Positions 34,974-43,895 of a DNA stretch of 64,000 nt are shown piece after piece. Source of the DNA: Lentibacillus salicampi (GTDB taxonomy: Bacteria; Bacillota; Bacilli; Bacillales; Amphibacillaceae); assembly GCF_004565465.1 (NCBI RefSeq), contig NZ_SRHY01000001.1, positions 186,001 through 250,000 on the forward strand. The letters are read 5' to 3'. Below the pieces are notes generated by a model. It did not search any database. It was given only the letters and a program-made list of their open reading frames with translations, and was not told where the DNA came from. A program made the position numbers and the translations under genes. Positions within the stretch are counted from its first letter, which is position 1. Each line of letters opens with the position of its first letter.

Positions 34974-35169
34974 TACCCATAGAATGATGGGTGGCCCTGT
35001 ACTTCTCTTTTTGATAGTAGTAAAATAATGCTAGTTTCATTTACGTCAATTGGCAGTAAAATTGTTGTACGAGTCTATACCAATATACGCACATACATCA
35101 TGTTTTTATGACATACACTTTTGACAGACTGCAAAATAGGCGTGCCATCTGAGCGAAAGGGGTTTTCCG

Positions 35170-36192
35170 GTGAAATTCACAAAGAAGCATTTGATTTATT
35201 TAATCCTGGTTATTGGGATTGCGTTTTTTATTTCAGCATATAAACTTCCCTTTTACATATATAAGCCCGGTGGAGCAGACGCTCTTAATCCGATTGTAGA
35301 AGTGGAAGACGGTTACCAGAGTGAAGGGGACATGCATCTTGTTACCGTTCGTGGAGGACAGGCAACCCCGGTCCAGTATTTATGGGCGAAAATACTCCCG
35401 CATCAGGAGATCATGCCGCTTCATGAGGTGCGGCCGGAAGGTGTTTCGGAGGACGAATATTTTCATGCACAGCTACAAATGATGGAAAGTTCCCAGGAGG
35501 CATCAACCGTTGTCGCTTATCAAGCAGCTGAAGAGGATATTTCAATTGATTACAATGGGGTCTATGTCGTTTCTGTTGTGGAAGGTATGCCGGCGGAAGA
35601 TTACCTTAAGACAGGTGATCGTATCGTTGGGATTAATGATAGCACAATTGAAGAATCCAAGGATTTAATTGAATATGTTGACAATAAACAAGCGGGAGAC
35701 ACCATAACCGTTGATGTTGTCCGTGATGAAAAACAGCTTGAAGAAGAGATCACACTCAAGGCCTTCCCTGAATTAAACAACAAAGTCGGAATCGGCATCC
35801 AGCTTGTTACCGATCGGCGTGTGGAAGTTAATCCGGAGGTGAACTTTTCCAGTGGCAGTATCGGAGGACCGAGTGCCGGGCTTATGTTTTCACTGGAAAT
35901 ATATGATCAATTAACAGAAGAAGACTTAACAAAGGGTTACCAGATTGCCGGTACCGGAGAGGTGGATTATCAGGGAAACATACTGCGGATTGGCGGTATT
36001 GATAAAAAAGTGATAGCGGCCGATCAAGAGGGCTGTGACATCTTTTTCGCCGCAAATGAAAAGGGCGCGGAAGATTCGAACTATGAAGGGGCTTTAAAAG
36101 CAGCAGAAGAAATCGGCACGGATATGGAAATTGTCCCTGTTGACACATTTGATGATGCACTAAAGCACTTGCAGAATCTTGAACCTGCTTAA
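35170..36192 (+). CDS. ylbL: YlbL, PDZ and Lon-type serine protease (SepM family)
   Basis: A 340-residue membrane-anchored protease. One N-terminal helix (about 7-25), a PDZ domain (about 115-190; YVVSVVEGMPAEDYLKTGDRI), and a Lon S16 protease domain (about 200-335) with catalytic Ser in GGPSAGLMFSL and Lys in GIDKKVIAA. Homologues process signalling peptides or membrane proteins; YlbL is linked to control of cell division after DNA damage in B. subtilis. RBS GAAAGGGG. Confidence 0.93.
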   Translation: MKFTKKHLIYLILVIGIAFFISAYKLPFYIYKPGGADALNPIVEVEDGYQSEGDMHLVTVRGGQATPVQYLWAKILPHQEIMPLHEVRPEGVSEDEYFHAQLQMMESSQEASTVVAYQAAEEDISIDYNGVYVVSVVEGMPAEDYLKTGDRIVGINDSTIEESKDLIEYVDNKQAGDTITVDVVRDEKQLEEEITLKAFPELNNKVGIGIQLVTDRRVEVNPEVNFSSGSIGGPSAGLMFSLEIYDQLTEEDLTKGYQIAGTGEVDYQGNILRIGGIDKKVIAADQEGCDIFFAANEKGAEDSNYEGALKAAEEIGTDMEIVPVDTFDDALKHLQNLEPA

Positions 36193-36255
36193 AACGGTGA
36201 AAGGGGGCGGGTGTTTCTGCCCCCAAATGCGGGATCATGGAAGTGGAGACGAGCT

Positions 36256-37464
36256 TTACATCATGATTGGCGGTTCGAGTTCCTGATGAAAGAACTTTTT
36301 CTTTTCACCGGGAATAATGCTGTAATAGGCACGGCTGGCTCTCTCTTCAATGGTCAAAAGTGAATCCTTTCCCCCGGCAAGTGTCGAAATAAGCGGTACG
36401 TTCATCTCTTTTTTTCGGGCATTTAAATAGGTTTGTCCGGTATTTGTCATACCTAAAAGTCTTACATATGGGACGGTTGCAGCTTTTTGGACATGCGCTG
36501 CGTCAGTCTTTGTTGTATTTGTTAAAATATGTACAAATATGCGCTGCAGTCTTGTCCATGTATACCGTTTTGTTTTAATCTTGTTGATCCATTCATGAAA
36601 AGATGTCGCGTCTCGAGCTGTTTGTTTAATACGATTTTCCAGACCCTCAACAACGCCATGAATAGCTGCAAGTTCCTGTTCAGTCATTGTCATCACGCGA
36701 TAATGGACCAAATGGAAATAATCTTCCCATGAATGCCACACGCCTGCTTCTTGTTTATACGCCCACAGTTGATGAGTTGTTTCTTCGGGAAGCGAGACGG
36801 CTACAGCTTCTGATATGTTCTGTTGTTTTAGAAGCTCTCGGCGAATGCTTGTTGCACTTGCAATCGAACCGGTAATAGTCTGGTCGTGATAATCACTTTT
36901 TGTTCGAGTAATGGTCAAGGGATCTATCGACAGCCCATTATCCAAAATCGCTTTCACATAACTGAACCCAAGAATATTATTGGGTTTTGTCAAATCCATC
37001 CCCGAGGCGGCCAAACCTATTTCCTGGTAAGCCAGACGGCTCGCTTCCGGGAAGGAAATACCAAGGTCCATTTTTTCCTGAAGGGTTGTTTGGTATGCCG
37101 AATTCTTCTGTTGAAAAACGTCATAAGCTCTGGTGAAGCGGGATATATCACCGGATTCGCTTCCAAAACAAATGCTTGAAGCACCAATCTCATGTAAGGT
37201 TTGGACAGACCCCTTAGCAAACAAGTCACTGCTCTGGACAGCATACAAGTAAGGAAGTTCCAGAACGATATCCACCCCTCGTGACAGTGCTGCTTTTGTT
37301 CGGTGAAACTTGTCGATGATAGCAGGTTCGCCGCGTTGCAAAAATGAACCACTCATCACCGCGATCAGACAATCAGCGCCAGTTGCTTTCCTGGAACCTT
37401 CTATATGAAACACGTGTCCATTATGAAACGGGTTATATTCAACGATTAAGCCACAAGCTTGCAT
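36256..37464 (-). CDS. tmcAL: tRNA(Met) cytidine acetate ligase TmcAL (YlbM)
   Basis: A 402-residue nucleotidyltransferase-like enzyme that makes ac4C34 in elongator tRNA(Met) from acetate and ATP. GLIVEYNPFHNGHVFH holds the HxGH motif; LIAVMSGSFLQRGEP and VDIVLELPYLYAVQSSD follow. Start set at MQACGLIVEYNP behind RBS GAAAGGA; an extension to 37668 is unsupported. Divergent from ylbN. Confidence 0.92.
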   Translation of the reverse strand: MQACGLIVEYNPFHNGHVFHIEGSRKATGADCLIAVMSGSFLQRGEPAIIDKFHRTKAALSRGVDIVLELPYLYAVQSSDLFAKGSVQTLHEIGASSICFGSESGDISRFTRAYDVFQQKNSAYQTTLQEKMDLGISFPEASRLAYQEIGLAASGMDLTKPNNILGFSYVKAILDNGLSIDPLTITRTKSDYHDQTITGSIASATSIRRELLKQQNISEAVAVSLPEETTHQLWAYKQEAGVWHSWEDYFHLVHYRVMTMTEQELAAIHGVVEGLENRIKQTARDATSFHEWINKIKTKRYTWTRLQRIFVHILTNTTKTDAAHVQKAATVPYVRLLGMTNTGQTYLNARKKEMNVPLISTLAGGKDSLLTIEERASRAYYSIIPGEKKKFFHQELEPPIMM

Positions 37465-37705
37465 ATATTCAAATCCTTTCTTACATGTAACGGGTAGTAA
37501 GTCCGCCACAATGATATGATGGCGTGAAACGAGGCGGGGGATCATCATCAGTTGAATGTTTTGTATTATTGTATCAAAAAAAATGGTATGACGCATGGTT
37601 CTTTGTAAATAAAACGGGTATGCTGATAATAGAGCACCTGTAAAGAAAATATATTGACAAAATGCCATTTTCCTTTTAAAATAACTCTTGTTGCCTTGAG
37701 GTGAT

Positions 37706-38236
37706 ATGATGAAATTTTCATTAGGCCGAATTAAGCGAAATGCAAGTATTGGACCCTATTCTTTTGATGATCATGTTGATGTTTCCGAATTGGAAGCGAT
37801 GAATAATGATATCCGGAAAATTGGTTCTGTTCGTGTTAAAGGAACAGCGATGGATGAGGGCGATGACGTCGTTTTTACATTTACAGTTGCCGGAACCATG
37901 ATATTACCATGTGCCCGTACATTGGTAGATGTGTCCTATCCGTTTGAAATAAACGCGGTTGAAGTATTTTCAGAATCGCCATATGAAAAAGATGATGCAG
38001 ATGACGACATTCATCCGATTGAAGGAGACGTACTTGACTTAACGCCTTTAATAAAGGAAAATATTTTACTGAACGTTCCTTATCGTGTGTTTTCGGATGA
38101 TAAAGATGCTGTCAGCCAGGCCCCATTTGAAGGGGAAGGTTGGGAACTTGTTTCAGAGGACAAAAACGAACAAAAACCGGATCCGCGTTTAAAGAAACTG
38201 GAATCTTTACTGGAGAAAAAAGAGGAAAAGGAATAG
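37706..38236 (+). CDS. ylbN: YlbN, YceD/DUF177 family
   Basis: A 176-residue protein with the DUF177 core [20 protein letters not shown] and the acidic segment [23 protein letters not shown]. The family is almost always placed before rpmF and is linked to 23S rRNA and L32 metabolism. The C-terminus is charged. ATG at 37706 or 37709; RBS TGAGGTGA. rpmF follows 28 bp on. Confidence 0.92.
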   Translation: MMKFSLGRIKRNASIGPYSFDDHVDVSELEAMNNDIRKIGSVRVKGTAMDEGDDVVFTFTVAGTMILPCARTLVDVSYPFEINAVEVFSESPYEKDDADDDIHPIEGDVLDLTPLIKENILLNVPYRVFSDDKDAVSQAPFEGEGWELVSEDKNEQKPDPRLKKLESLLEKKEEKE

Positions 38237-38264
38237 GTTTTCCGTAGTTGAAGGGGGTGTAAGC

Positions 38265-38441
38265 ATGGCAGTACCAAAAAGAAGAACGTCCAAAAAGGTA
38301 AAAAACCAACGTCGTACTCATAAAAAATTGCACGTACCTGGTATGGTGGAATGCTCGAATTGTGGTGAATTGACGAAACCACATCATGTATGTAAATCAT
38401 GCGGGCATTACGATGGCAGGGAAGTCGTAGCAAATGACTAA
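38265..38441 (+). CDS. rpmF: Ribosomal protein L32
   Basis: A 58-residue protein starting [20 protein letters not shown] with a zinc ribbon CSNC...CKSC and ending DGREVVAND. Strong RBS AAGGGGGTG. It belongs to the 50S subunit; the four cysteines mark the zinc-binding form. Cotranscribed with ylbN and followed by a terminator. Confidence 0.97.
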   Translation: MAVPKRRTSKKVKNQRRTHKKLHVPGMVECSNCGELTKPHHVCKSCGHYDGREVVAND

Positions 38442-38462
38442 ATGAACAGCAGGTCAGCCAAA

Positions 38463-38494
38463 CAGATCACTGAGTGAAGTGATCTGTTTTTTTT
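38463..38494 (+). terminator. Terminator of ylbN-rpmF
   Basis: CAGATCACT/AGTGATCTG stem with a six-base loop and nine T residues. Confidence 0.93.
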
Positions 38495-38587
38495 ATATTT
38501 ATATAGGAAACAGTAAAAAAGAATGCTCCGGCAGATCTTTTCTGAACGAAGACCGGATAATATTTTCTGAAAAATTGGCTGTGAACG

Positions 38588-38617
38588 ATTCTATCACACC
38601 TACCTTTTGCATACATT
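38588..38617 (+). promoter_or_regulatory. Possible sigma-E promoter of gerR
   Basis: CATACATT (38610-38617) fits the sigma-E -10 pattern CATANNNT, 14 bp after a weak -35 (ATTCTATC). GerR is made under sigma-E in B. subtilis. The -35 match is poor. Confidence 0.4.
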
Positions 38618-38644
38618 GATAGCAAATGCGTAAGGAGGGATGTT

Positions 38645-39124
38645 ATGAATGCAACACGCCAGGATGCATGGACGAAAGATGAAGATATATTATTGGCAGA
38701 AACCGTTCTTCGTCATATAAGAGAGGGCAAAACACAGCTTGAAGCATTTAAGGATGTGGCAAAACAGTTATCAAGGACATCAGCTGCATGCGGGTTTCGC
38801 TGGAATGCTTCTATCCGAAAGCAATACCAGGAAGCTATTGAAAATGCAAGGGAAGACCGGAAACAGCATAACAGGCAACAGTCGTTGGTTCACTACGACA
38901 CACAAGCTAACGGAAATCCGGATCCGATAGATACGGCTATTTCCCTGCTTGAGAAGATACGGACTCATCCCAATGGTGATAACCAATTATTCCATAGCGA
39001 AGAGGAAACACAAGAACATCTGTTGAAAGAAAATGAAGCCCTGAAAGCACAACTGAGCCGTTATGAACAGGCATGGACAGAAATGGGAAAATTATGGGCC
39101 TGGGTCAATGAACCGCAAAACTGA
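38645..39124 (+). CDS. gerR: RsfA-family sporulation transcription factor GerR (YlbO)
   Basis: A 159-residue protein. The N-terminal Myb/SANT-like DNA-binding domain (about 5-60) includes [19 protein letters not shown] and [15 protein letters not shown]; the C-terminus (about 115-155) is a coiled coil. GerR acts in the mother cell with sigma-E to turn genes on and off in B. subtilis, and lies between rpmF and ylbP there as here. RBS AAGGAGGG. Confidence 0.87.
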   Translation: MNATRQDAWTKDEDILLAETVLRHIREGKTQLEAFKDVAKQLSRTSAACGFRWNASIRKQYQEAIENAREDRKQHNRQQSLVHYDTQANGNPDPIDTAISLLEKIRTHPNGDNQLFHSEEETQEHLLKENEALKAQLSRYEQAWTEMGKLWAWVNEPQN

Positions 39125-39128
39125 ATTA

Positions 39129-39170
39129 AAAAGACATGAATGATCGTTTGCCATTCATGTCTTTATTTTA
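39129..39170 (+). terminator. Terminator of gerR
   Basis: AAAGACATGAATG/CATTCATGTCTTT perfect 13-bp stem, then ATTTTA. Confidence 0.85.
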
Positions 39171-39250
39171 CGTCAATAGAATTAAACCATATAGATTTGC
39201 TGGTGGCTCTCGCATTTCATCGCTTATTTTCACGTTAACAGTTTTGCGAA

Positions 39251-39730
39251 TTAGGCATCTTTTTCTTTAACGCCCTCAGGCATCCATATAAGCGGATTTT
39301 CCCCGAGATCTCTTTCCATTTCATATTTTGCTTTTTGGAACCCCATTTTTTCCCAAAACCCGTGGGAATTAATCCGCGGATTCGTTTTGATTGGCAGCTG
39401 AAAACGCTTGGCAAAGTCAACCAATGCTTTGCCGTAATGTCTTCCCCGATAGTCAGGCAGTACCTCAAGCTTCCACAGCTCCAGATAATCCTGTGGCGGT
39501 TCAAAATAGGCATCATATTTCGCCCTGACCCTATAGAGACTCATGCGTGCGATAAGATTGTGTCCTACATGGATGCCGTAAAATGGCGATTCGCTGTCAT
39601 TCTCAATAATATTGTTTTGCAAATCCTCTAACATGGAAAGTTCCTGATTCCCATATTCCTTAAACCGTTTAAATTGCTCCAATGTTTTATAATTGATCAA
39701 AAGTTTCCCAACATTTATACCATCAGTCAT
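39251..39730 (-). CDS. ylbP: GNAT-family N-acetyltransferase YlbP
   Basis: A 159-residue GNAT enzyme. LWKLEVLPDYRGRHYGKALV is the acetyl-CoA-binding motif, and INSHGFWEKMGF is the C-terminal part. Start set at MTDGINVGKLL with RBS GGGGGAAGG. Substrate unknown. B. subtilis YlbP lies in the same place. Confidence 0.88.
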   Translation of the reverse strand: MTDGINVGKLLINYKTLEQFKRFKEYGNQELSMLEDLQNNIIENDSESPFYGIHVGHNLIARMSLYRVRAKYDAYFEPPQDYLELWKLEVLPDYRGRHYGKALVDFAKRFQLPIKTNPRINSHGFWEKMGFQKAKYEMERDLGENPLIWMPEGVKEKDA

Positions 39731-39848
39731 GTTATCCTTCCCCCTTAAACAGAAGTATTTAAAAATCCCTCTATTATTAATTATAATATAAAAAAGCCGG
39801 AAATGGAATGAAAGAACATAAGATGGACCGTAAATCACTGTTTAACCA

Positions 39849-39890
39849 GCGTTGTTCATTCTTTGCAGAAATGGCTTTTTGAACAACCTT
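39849..39890. repeat. R3-like mini inverted repeat
   Basis: GTTGTTCA (39851-39858) and TGAACAAC (39880-39887) bound a 42-bp element with the R3 end CTTTTTGAACAACC. A similar right end alone occurs at 42495-42511, before rsmH. Confidence 0.5.
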
Positions 39891-39977
39891 TTAAAACAGA
39901 TTGAATGCAATCCACCTTTGATTTATGTAAAATGTGTTATGGACATATACGATTATGGTTAAAGGAGCATGCGACCA

Positions 39978-41603
39978 ATGCGGATCACGCCCATTACATT
40001 ACACAAACAAACTGCATTAATAGATGATTACCGGCATCAGCAACTGGAGATTCTGGAACATTTTGATTATGATCCATACCTTGAATCAACCTATCAGCAA
40101 AGAGCAGAAGCTTTACAAGACAAACAAATTGACCGTGGCCGGCTGACCGAGGCTTTAGTTACGATGAACAGGCGATGGGATGCTCCTCAATCTGTATATC
40201 ATAATATCGAACGGTTAAACGAACATAATAGTGTTGTGGTTATCGGCGGCCAACAGGCAGGTCTTTTGACTGGGCCGATGTACACCATTAACAAGATCAT
40301 ATCCATTATCCAATTTGCGAAACGCCAGGAGTCCGAGCTGCAAATTCCAGTTGTACCGGTTTTCTGGATAGCTGGTGAGGATCATGATTTTGATGAAATC
40401 AATCATGTTTATTTACCGGAGAAGAATCGTATGAAAAAACACACGTTGCAGCAGCGGGTGACTGATAAGCGCCCCGTTTCAGATATTCCGATTGATCAAT
40501 TCGCTGCCGTTCAATGGGTGGATCAGTTATTTGGCCAGCTGAAGGAAACTGAACAGACACAAAACTTGTATCGGACCATACAGGATTGTTTGCAGCAATC
40601 GGTTACATATGTGGACTTTTTTGCAAGGGTTATTTATCAACTCTTCGATGATGAAGGAATTGTTCTTGCCAATTCAGCCGATCCCGCGATGCGCGAAATG
40701 GAGCGGGAGCATTTTATGACGCTGATTGAAAACCAAAGGGAAATCAGCTCGGGTGTCCATAAAGCACTGCAGCAACTGAGTCAAAAAGGGTATACGGTTT
40801 CATTGGATACCGAGCCTGATGAAGCACATCTCTTTTACCATCAAGGAAATGAACGGATACTGCTTACACGGGATGATGAAGGGAACTGGGCAGGCAGGCA
40901 GCACGAGGTTCTTTTAACAACAGAAGAAATCATGGATATAGCAAAGCATCATCCGGCAAAACTAAGCAATAATGTCGTGTCACGGCCGGTCATGCAGGAA
41001 AGTTTATTTCCGACGTTGGCATTTATGGGCGGTCCCGGAGAAGTTGGTTATTGGTCAGCTTTAAAGCCTGCTTTCCATGCAGTTGGTATGGAGATGCCAC
41101 CGGTGCTCCCGCGGCTATCCTTTACATTGATTGATCGTCATCTGGAAAAATCATTACGTACCTACGGGATTGATGATGAGAATGCTGTGAATCATGGCAT
41201 CGAATCGCTTAAAATCCGGTGGTTGGCTGGACAGAGTGACCAGCCTGTACAACAGGTTGCTGCCGAAATCAGGCAGGCTATTGAGTCAGCGCACAAACCA
41301 CTAAGGGATATCGCCCGGGGCATACGCTCTGATTTAGGTGAACTGGCCGATAAAAACCTGTATTATTTGAATGAAGATATTAACTATCTGGAAGACCGTA
41401 TTATGAAAGGCTTAGAGGATCGCTATACGAAACAGCTGAATGAATTTGACCGGATCCAAAACACTCTACACCCACAAAATGGCCTGCAGGAACGGATGTG
41501 GAACCCGTTCATCTGGCTGAACGATTATGGTACCGGGTTTATCAAAGAGCTGACAAGCCAATCGTTTTCATTTCTTGATGGCCACCATATTGTTTATTTG
41601 TAG
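39978..41603 (+). CDS. bshC: Bacillithiol biosynthesis cysteine-adding enzyme BshC
   Basis: A 541-residue enzyme that performs the last step of bacillithiol synthesis. The Rossmann-type core includes VVIGGQQAGLLTGPMYTINK, VPVFWIAGEDHDFDEINHV and FMGGPGEVGYW. The C-terminal region (about 390-500) is coiled coil. Start set at the ATG at 39978, 10 bp after RBS AAAGGAG; the ATG at 39969 is too close to it. Lies before mraZ, as yllA does in B. subtilis. Confidence 0.94.
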   Translation: MRITPITLHKQTALIDDYRHQQLEILEHFDYDPYLESTYQQRAEALQDKQIDRGRLTEALVTMNRRWDAPQSVYHNIERLNEHNSVVVIGGQQAGLLTGPMYTINKIISIIQFAKRQESELQIPVVPVFWIAGEDHDFDEINHVYLPEKNRMKKHTLQQRVTDKRPVSDIPIDQFAAVQWVDQLFGQLKETEQTQNLYRTIQDCLQQSVTYVDFFARVIYQLFDDEGIVLANSADPAMREMEREHFMTLIENQREISSGVHKALQQLSQKGYTVSLDTEPDEAHLFYHQGNERILLTRDDEGNWAGRQHEVLLTTEEIMDIAKHHPAKLSNNVVSRPVMQESLFPTLAFMGGPGEVGYWSALKPAFHAVGMEMPPVLPRLSFTLIDRHLEKSLRTYGIDDENAVNHGIESLKIRWLAGQSDQPVQQVAAEIRQAIESAHKPLRDIARGIRSDLGELADKNLYYLNEDINYLEDRIMKGLEDRYTKQLNEFDRIQNTLHPQNGLQERMWNPFIWLNDYGTGFIKELTSQSFSFLDGHHIVYL

Positions 41604-41761
41604 AGACATGAACTTATAGTTTCAGTTAGCCCCTATTTCAAGCTCTTGGAGTGGCCCCCAAAAAGGTAAGCGGGGATCAACTGCTCGCAGAGGCCCGATT
41701 TTGTTAACGAACATTCAGCAAGGAAAACAAAACTCCCTGCTGAATGAGGTTTTACTTTATG
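41604..41761. other. bshC-mraZ gap, first part with weak hairpin
   Basis: CATTCAGCAAGG/CCCTGCTGAATG forms a hairpin (about 41708-41743) followed by AGGTTTTAC, a possible first terminator for bshC. No gene is seen. Confidence 0.5.
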
Positions 41762-41819
41762 ACTCCCCACCTTCCTCCACTTTATCTGAAAAGTGGAGGA
41801 AGGTGGGGAGTTTTTTTAT
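41762..41819 (+). terminator. Very strong hairpin terminator before mraZ
   Basis: Perfect 21-bp stem (41762-41782 with 41791-41811), eight-base loop, then T residues to 41817. It separates bshC from the division cluster. The 3' arm also contains GTGGAGGAAGGTGG, the 10-bp spaced GTGG pattern seen in the mraZ operator. Confidence 0.93.
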
Positions 41820-41950
41820 GGTAAATACTCTGAGCGGCTGCTATTGCAGTGTTTGGGGTATGCGACGATACGGTTTTCTCCCGACTGATTTCATTGGACT
41901 TTAGCTCGTTAGCCTCATTTTCAACATTCATGGAAAAAAAATTAAAAATT

Positions 41951-41986
41951 AAGTGGTGAAATGTGGGGGAATGTGGTAACATGGTG
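41951..41986 (+). promoter_or_regulatory. Candidate MraZ operator, 10-bp direct repeats
   Basis: AAGTGGTG, ATGTGGGG and ATGTGGTA begin at 41951, 41961 and 41971, and a degenerate ATGGTG follows at 41981. MraZ binds tandem G-rich repeats at the mraZ promoter with fixed spacing in other bacteria. Start of mraZ is 30-60 bp downstream. Confidence 0.68.
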
Positions 41987-42009
41987 TATAAGAAAGTGGG
42001 GCATAGGCT

Positions 42010-42441
42010 ATGTTCATGGGCGAATTCCAGCACAATATCGATACAAAAGGACGGATTATTGTGCCTGCCAAGTTTCGCGAAGGGCTTGGGGATAACTTTG
42101 TCGTTACCCGTGGACTTGATAAATGTTTGTTCGCCTACCCCATGAATGAATGGAAATCGCTTGAAGAAAAGTTAAAAAAACTCCCGTTAACTAAAAAAGA
42201 CGCCCGTGCTTTTACGCGTTTTTTCTTCTCCGGTGCTATTGAATGTGAAGTGGACAAGCAGGGCAGAATAAACATTCCGCAGCCATTGCGCCATTACGCC
42301 GGTCTGGATAAAGAATGTGTTGTCATTGGTGTTTCCAACCGGGTTGAATTCTGGGCCAATGAAAACTGGGAAGATTATTTCAACGACTCAGAAGAATCGT
42401 TCAGTGAGATTGCCGAGAATCTAATGGATTTTGATATTTAA
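42010..42441 (+). CDS. mraZ: Transcriptional regulator MraZ
   Basis: A 143-residue double-AbrB-like protein. Two repeats are visible: [23 protein letters not shown] and [20 protein letters not shown]. MraZ forms a ring and represses its own promoter and the division cluster. RBS AAGTGGGG. First gene of the dcw cluster; about 90 bp separate it from rsmH, so cotranscription is likely. Confidence 0.95.
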   Translation: MFMGEFQHNIDTKGRIIVPAKFREGLGDNFVVTRGLDKCLFAYPMNEWKSLEEKLKKLPLTKKDARAFTRFFFSGAIECEVDKQGRINIPQPLRHYAGLDKECVVIGVSNRVEFWANENWEDYFNDSEESFSEIAENLMDFDI

Positions 42442-42530
42442 CCGAATAAGTTCGAGTTCCACAGAAGGAATTCGGTGTGTGATATTCACCGGACTTTTTT
42501 GAACAACCTTTAATAGACAGGGTGTCGTCG

Positions 42531-43511
42531 ATGTTTAAGCATTACAGTGTATTAGAAGAAGAAGTGCTGGAAGGAATGAATATCAAACAGGAAGGGATCT
42601 ACGTGGATTGTACTGTCGGCGGTGGCGGTCACGCAGAACGTATTGCTTCCCGCTTAAATGAGAAGGGGTTGTTGGTCGCAATTGATCAGGACAAGGAAGC
42701 ATTGGAAGCAGCCGAGCAACGACTGCAGCCTTTTAAAGACCGGACACTTTTTATCCATGCGAACTTCAGGCAAATCGAGGAACAATTAGCCAGTCGCCAA
42801 ATCGGATCCGTTGATGGTATTCTGTTTGATCTTGGTGTATCCTCACCACAGCTTGACCATAGTGAAAGAGGTTTTAGTTACCAGCATGATGCCAAACTTG
42901 ATATGCGTATGGATCGGGACCAGTCATTGGACGCCCGTGAAATTGTTAATGACTGGTCGTATAACCGGTTAGTTAAGATTTTTTTCAGTTATGGTGAAGA
43001 GAAATTTTCGAAGCAGATTGCCCGGAAAATTGAGAGCACCAGACAGAAAAAGCGGATTGATACGACGTTTGAATTGGTTGAGATCATTAAAGAAGCCATT
43101 CCTGCTCCGGCACGCAGAAAGGGCGGGCATCCGGCAAAACGAGTTTTCCAGGCATTGCGGATTGCTGTTAACGATGAATTGTCCGCTTTTAATGATGCGC
43201 TTCACCAGGCAGCACGCGTTGTTGACAGAAACGGGCGAATTGCCGTCATAACGTTTCAATCGCTGGAAGACAGAATTTGTAAACAAGCATTCAAAAAATG
43301 GAGTACTGCAAAACCGGTACCCCGAAATTTACCGGTCATTCCGGAAGATCATAAGGCCCCTTTTAAATTAGCCAATAAAAAACCGATTATGCCAAGTGAA
43401 CATGAACTTGGTGATAATCGACGATCCCGCTCAGCGAAGTTGCGAATTGCTGAAAAAATAGAGCAATGGAATGAAGATTTTACATATGAAGAAGGGTGGA
43501 AAAAGTCATGA
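42531..43511 (+). CDS. rsmH: 16S rRNA (cytosine1402-N4)-methyltransferase RsmH (MraW)
   Basis: A 326-residue methyltransferase. [14 protein letters not shown] binds S-adenosylmethionine; [41 protein letters not shown] and [10 protein letters not shown] are family blocks. Start is ATG at 42531, with AGGGTG upstream; the in-frame GTG at 42522 is part of the RBS. It overlaps ftsL by 4 bp. Confidence 0.95.
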   Translation: MFKHYSVLEEEVLEGMNIKQEGIYVDCTVGGGGHAERIASRLNEKGLLVAIDQDKEALEAAEQRLQPFKDRTLFIHANFRQIEEQLASRQIGSVDGILFDLGVSSPQLDHSERGFSYQHDAKLDMRMDRDQSLDAREIVNDWSYNRLVKIFFSYGEEKFSKQIARKIESTRQKKRIDTTFELVEIIKEAIPAPARRKGGHPAKRVFQALRIAVNDELSAFNDALHQAARVVDRNGRIAVITFQSLEDRICKQAFKKWSTAKPVPRNLPVIPEDHKAPFKLANKKPIMPSEHELGDNRRSRSAKLRIAEKIEQWNEDFTYEEGWKKS

Positions 43512-43882
43512 ATGAAAATCTTGCCCGCAGCTGGAAACAGTCATACGTGTCAAACGAAACTAAACAGGAACAAACGGTCATTAAAGTACATAAGAAGAGC
43601 TGGATAACAAAAGGTGAAAAATTGTTGTATTCGGCAGTCGGAGGGATGCTTATTGCCGCCAGTATTTATGTCGTATCATTTGCCTCCTCGACAGATACAT
43701 TGAATAGAGAAATGGAATCCCTTGAACAAACTGTACAGAACCAGGCTGTTACCAATGAAGGTTTGATTTATGAAAAAAAGCAGCTGGAGAGACCTGAACG
43801 CATCACTAGAATTGCAAAGGAAAATGGTTTGAAAATACAGGATGCCCGCGTAAAACAAGCAACAGCATATCATAACAACTAA
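43508..43882 (+). CDS. ftsL: Cell division protein FtsL
   Basis: A 124-residue bitopic protein: basic cytoplasmic N-terminus, one helix (about 38-60, [20 protein letters not shown]), and an extracytoplasmic coiled coil. It forms the FtsL-DivIC-DivIB complex at the septum. Start ATGA overlaps the rsmH stop, giving translational coupling. pbpB follows by 13 bp. Confidence 0.9.
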   Translation: MNENLARSWKQSYVSNETKQEQTVIKVHKKSWITKGEKLLYSAVGGMLIAASIYVVSFASSTDTLNREMESLEQTVQNQAVTNEGLIYEKKQLERPERITRIAKENGLKIQDARVKQATAYHNN

Positions 43883-43895
43883 TCAAGGCGGATGT

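Noticed and set aside
37465..37668. A longer N-terminus for tmcAL
   Set aside because: TmcAL starts at the GLIVEYNPFHNGH block, which has its own RBS; the extension overlaps the divergent promoter region of ylbN.
41701..41904. A small gene over the mraZ-upstream hairpins
   Set aside because: It runs through two perfect inverted repeats and a T tract, with no RBS and no known family.
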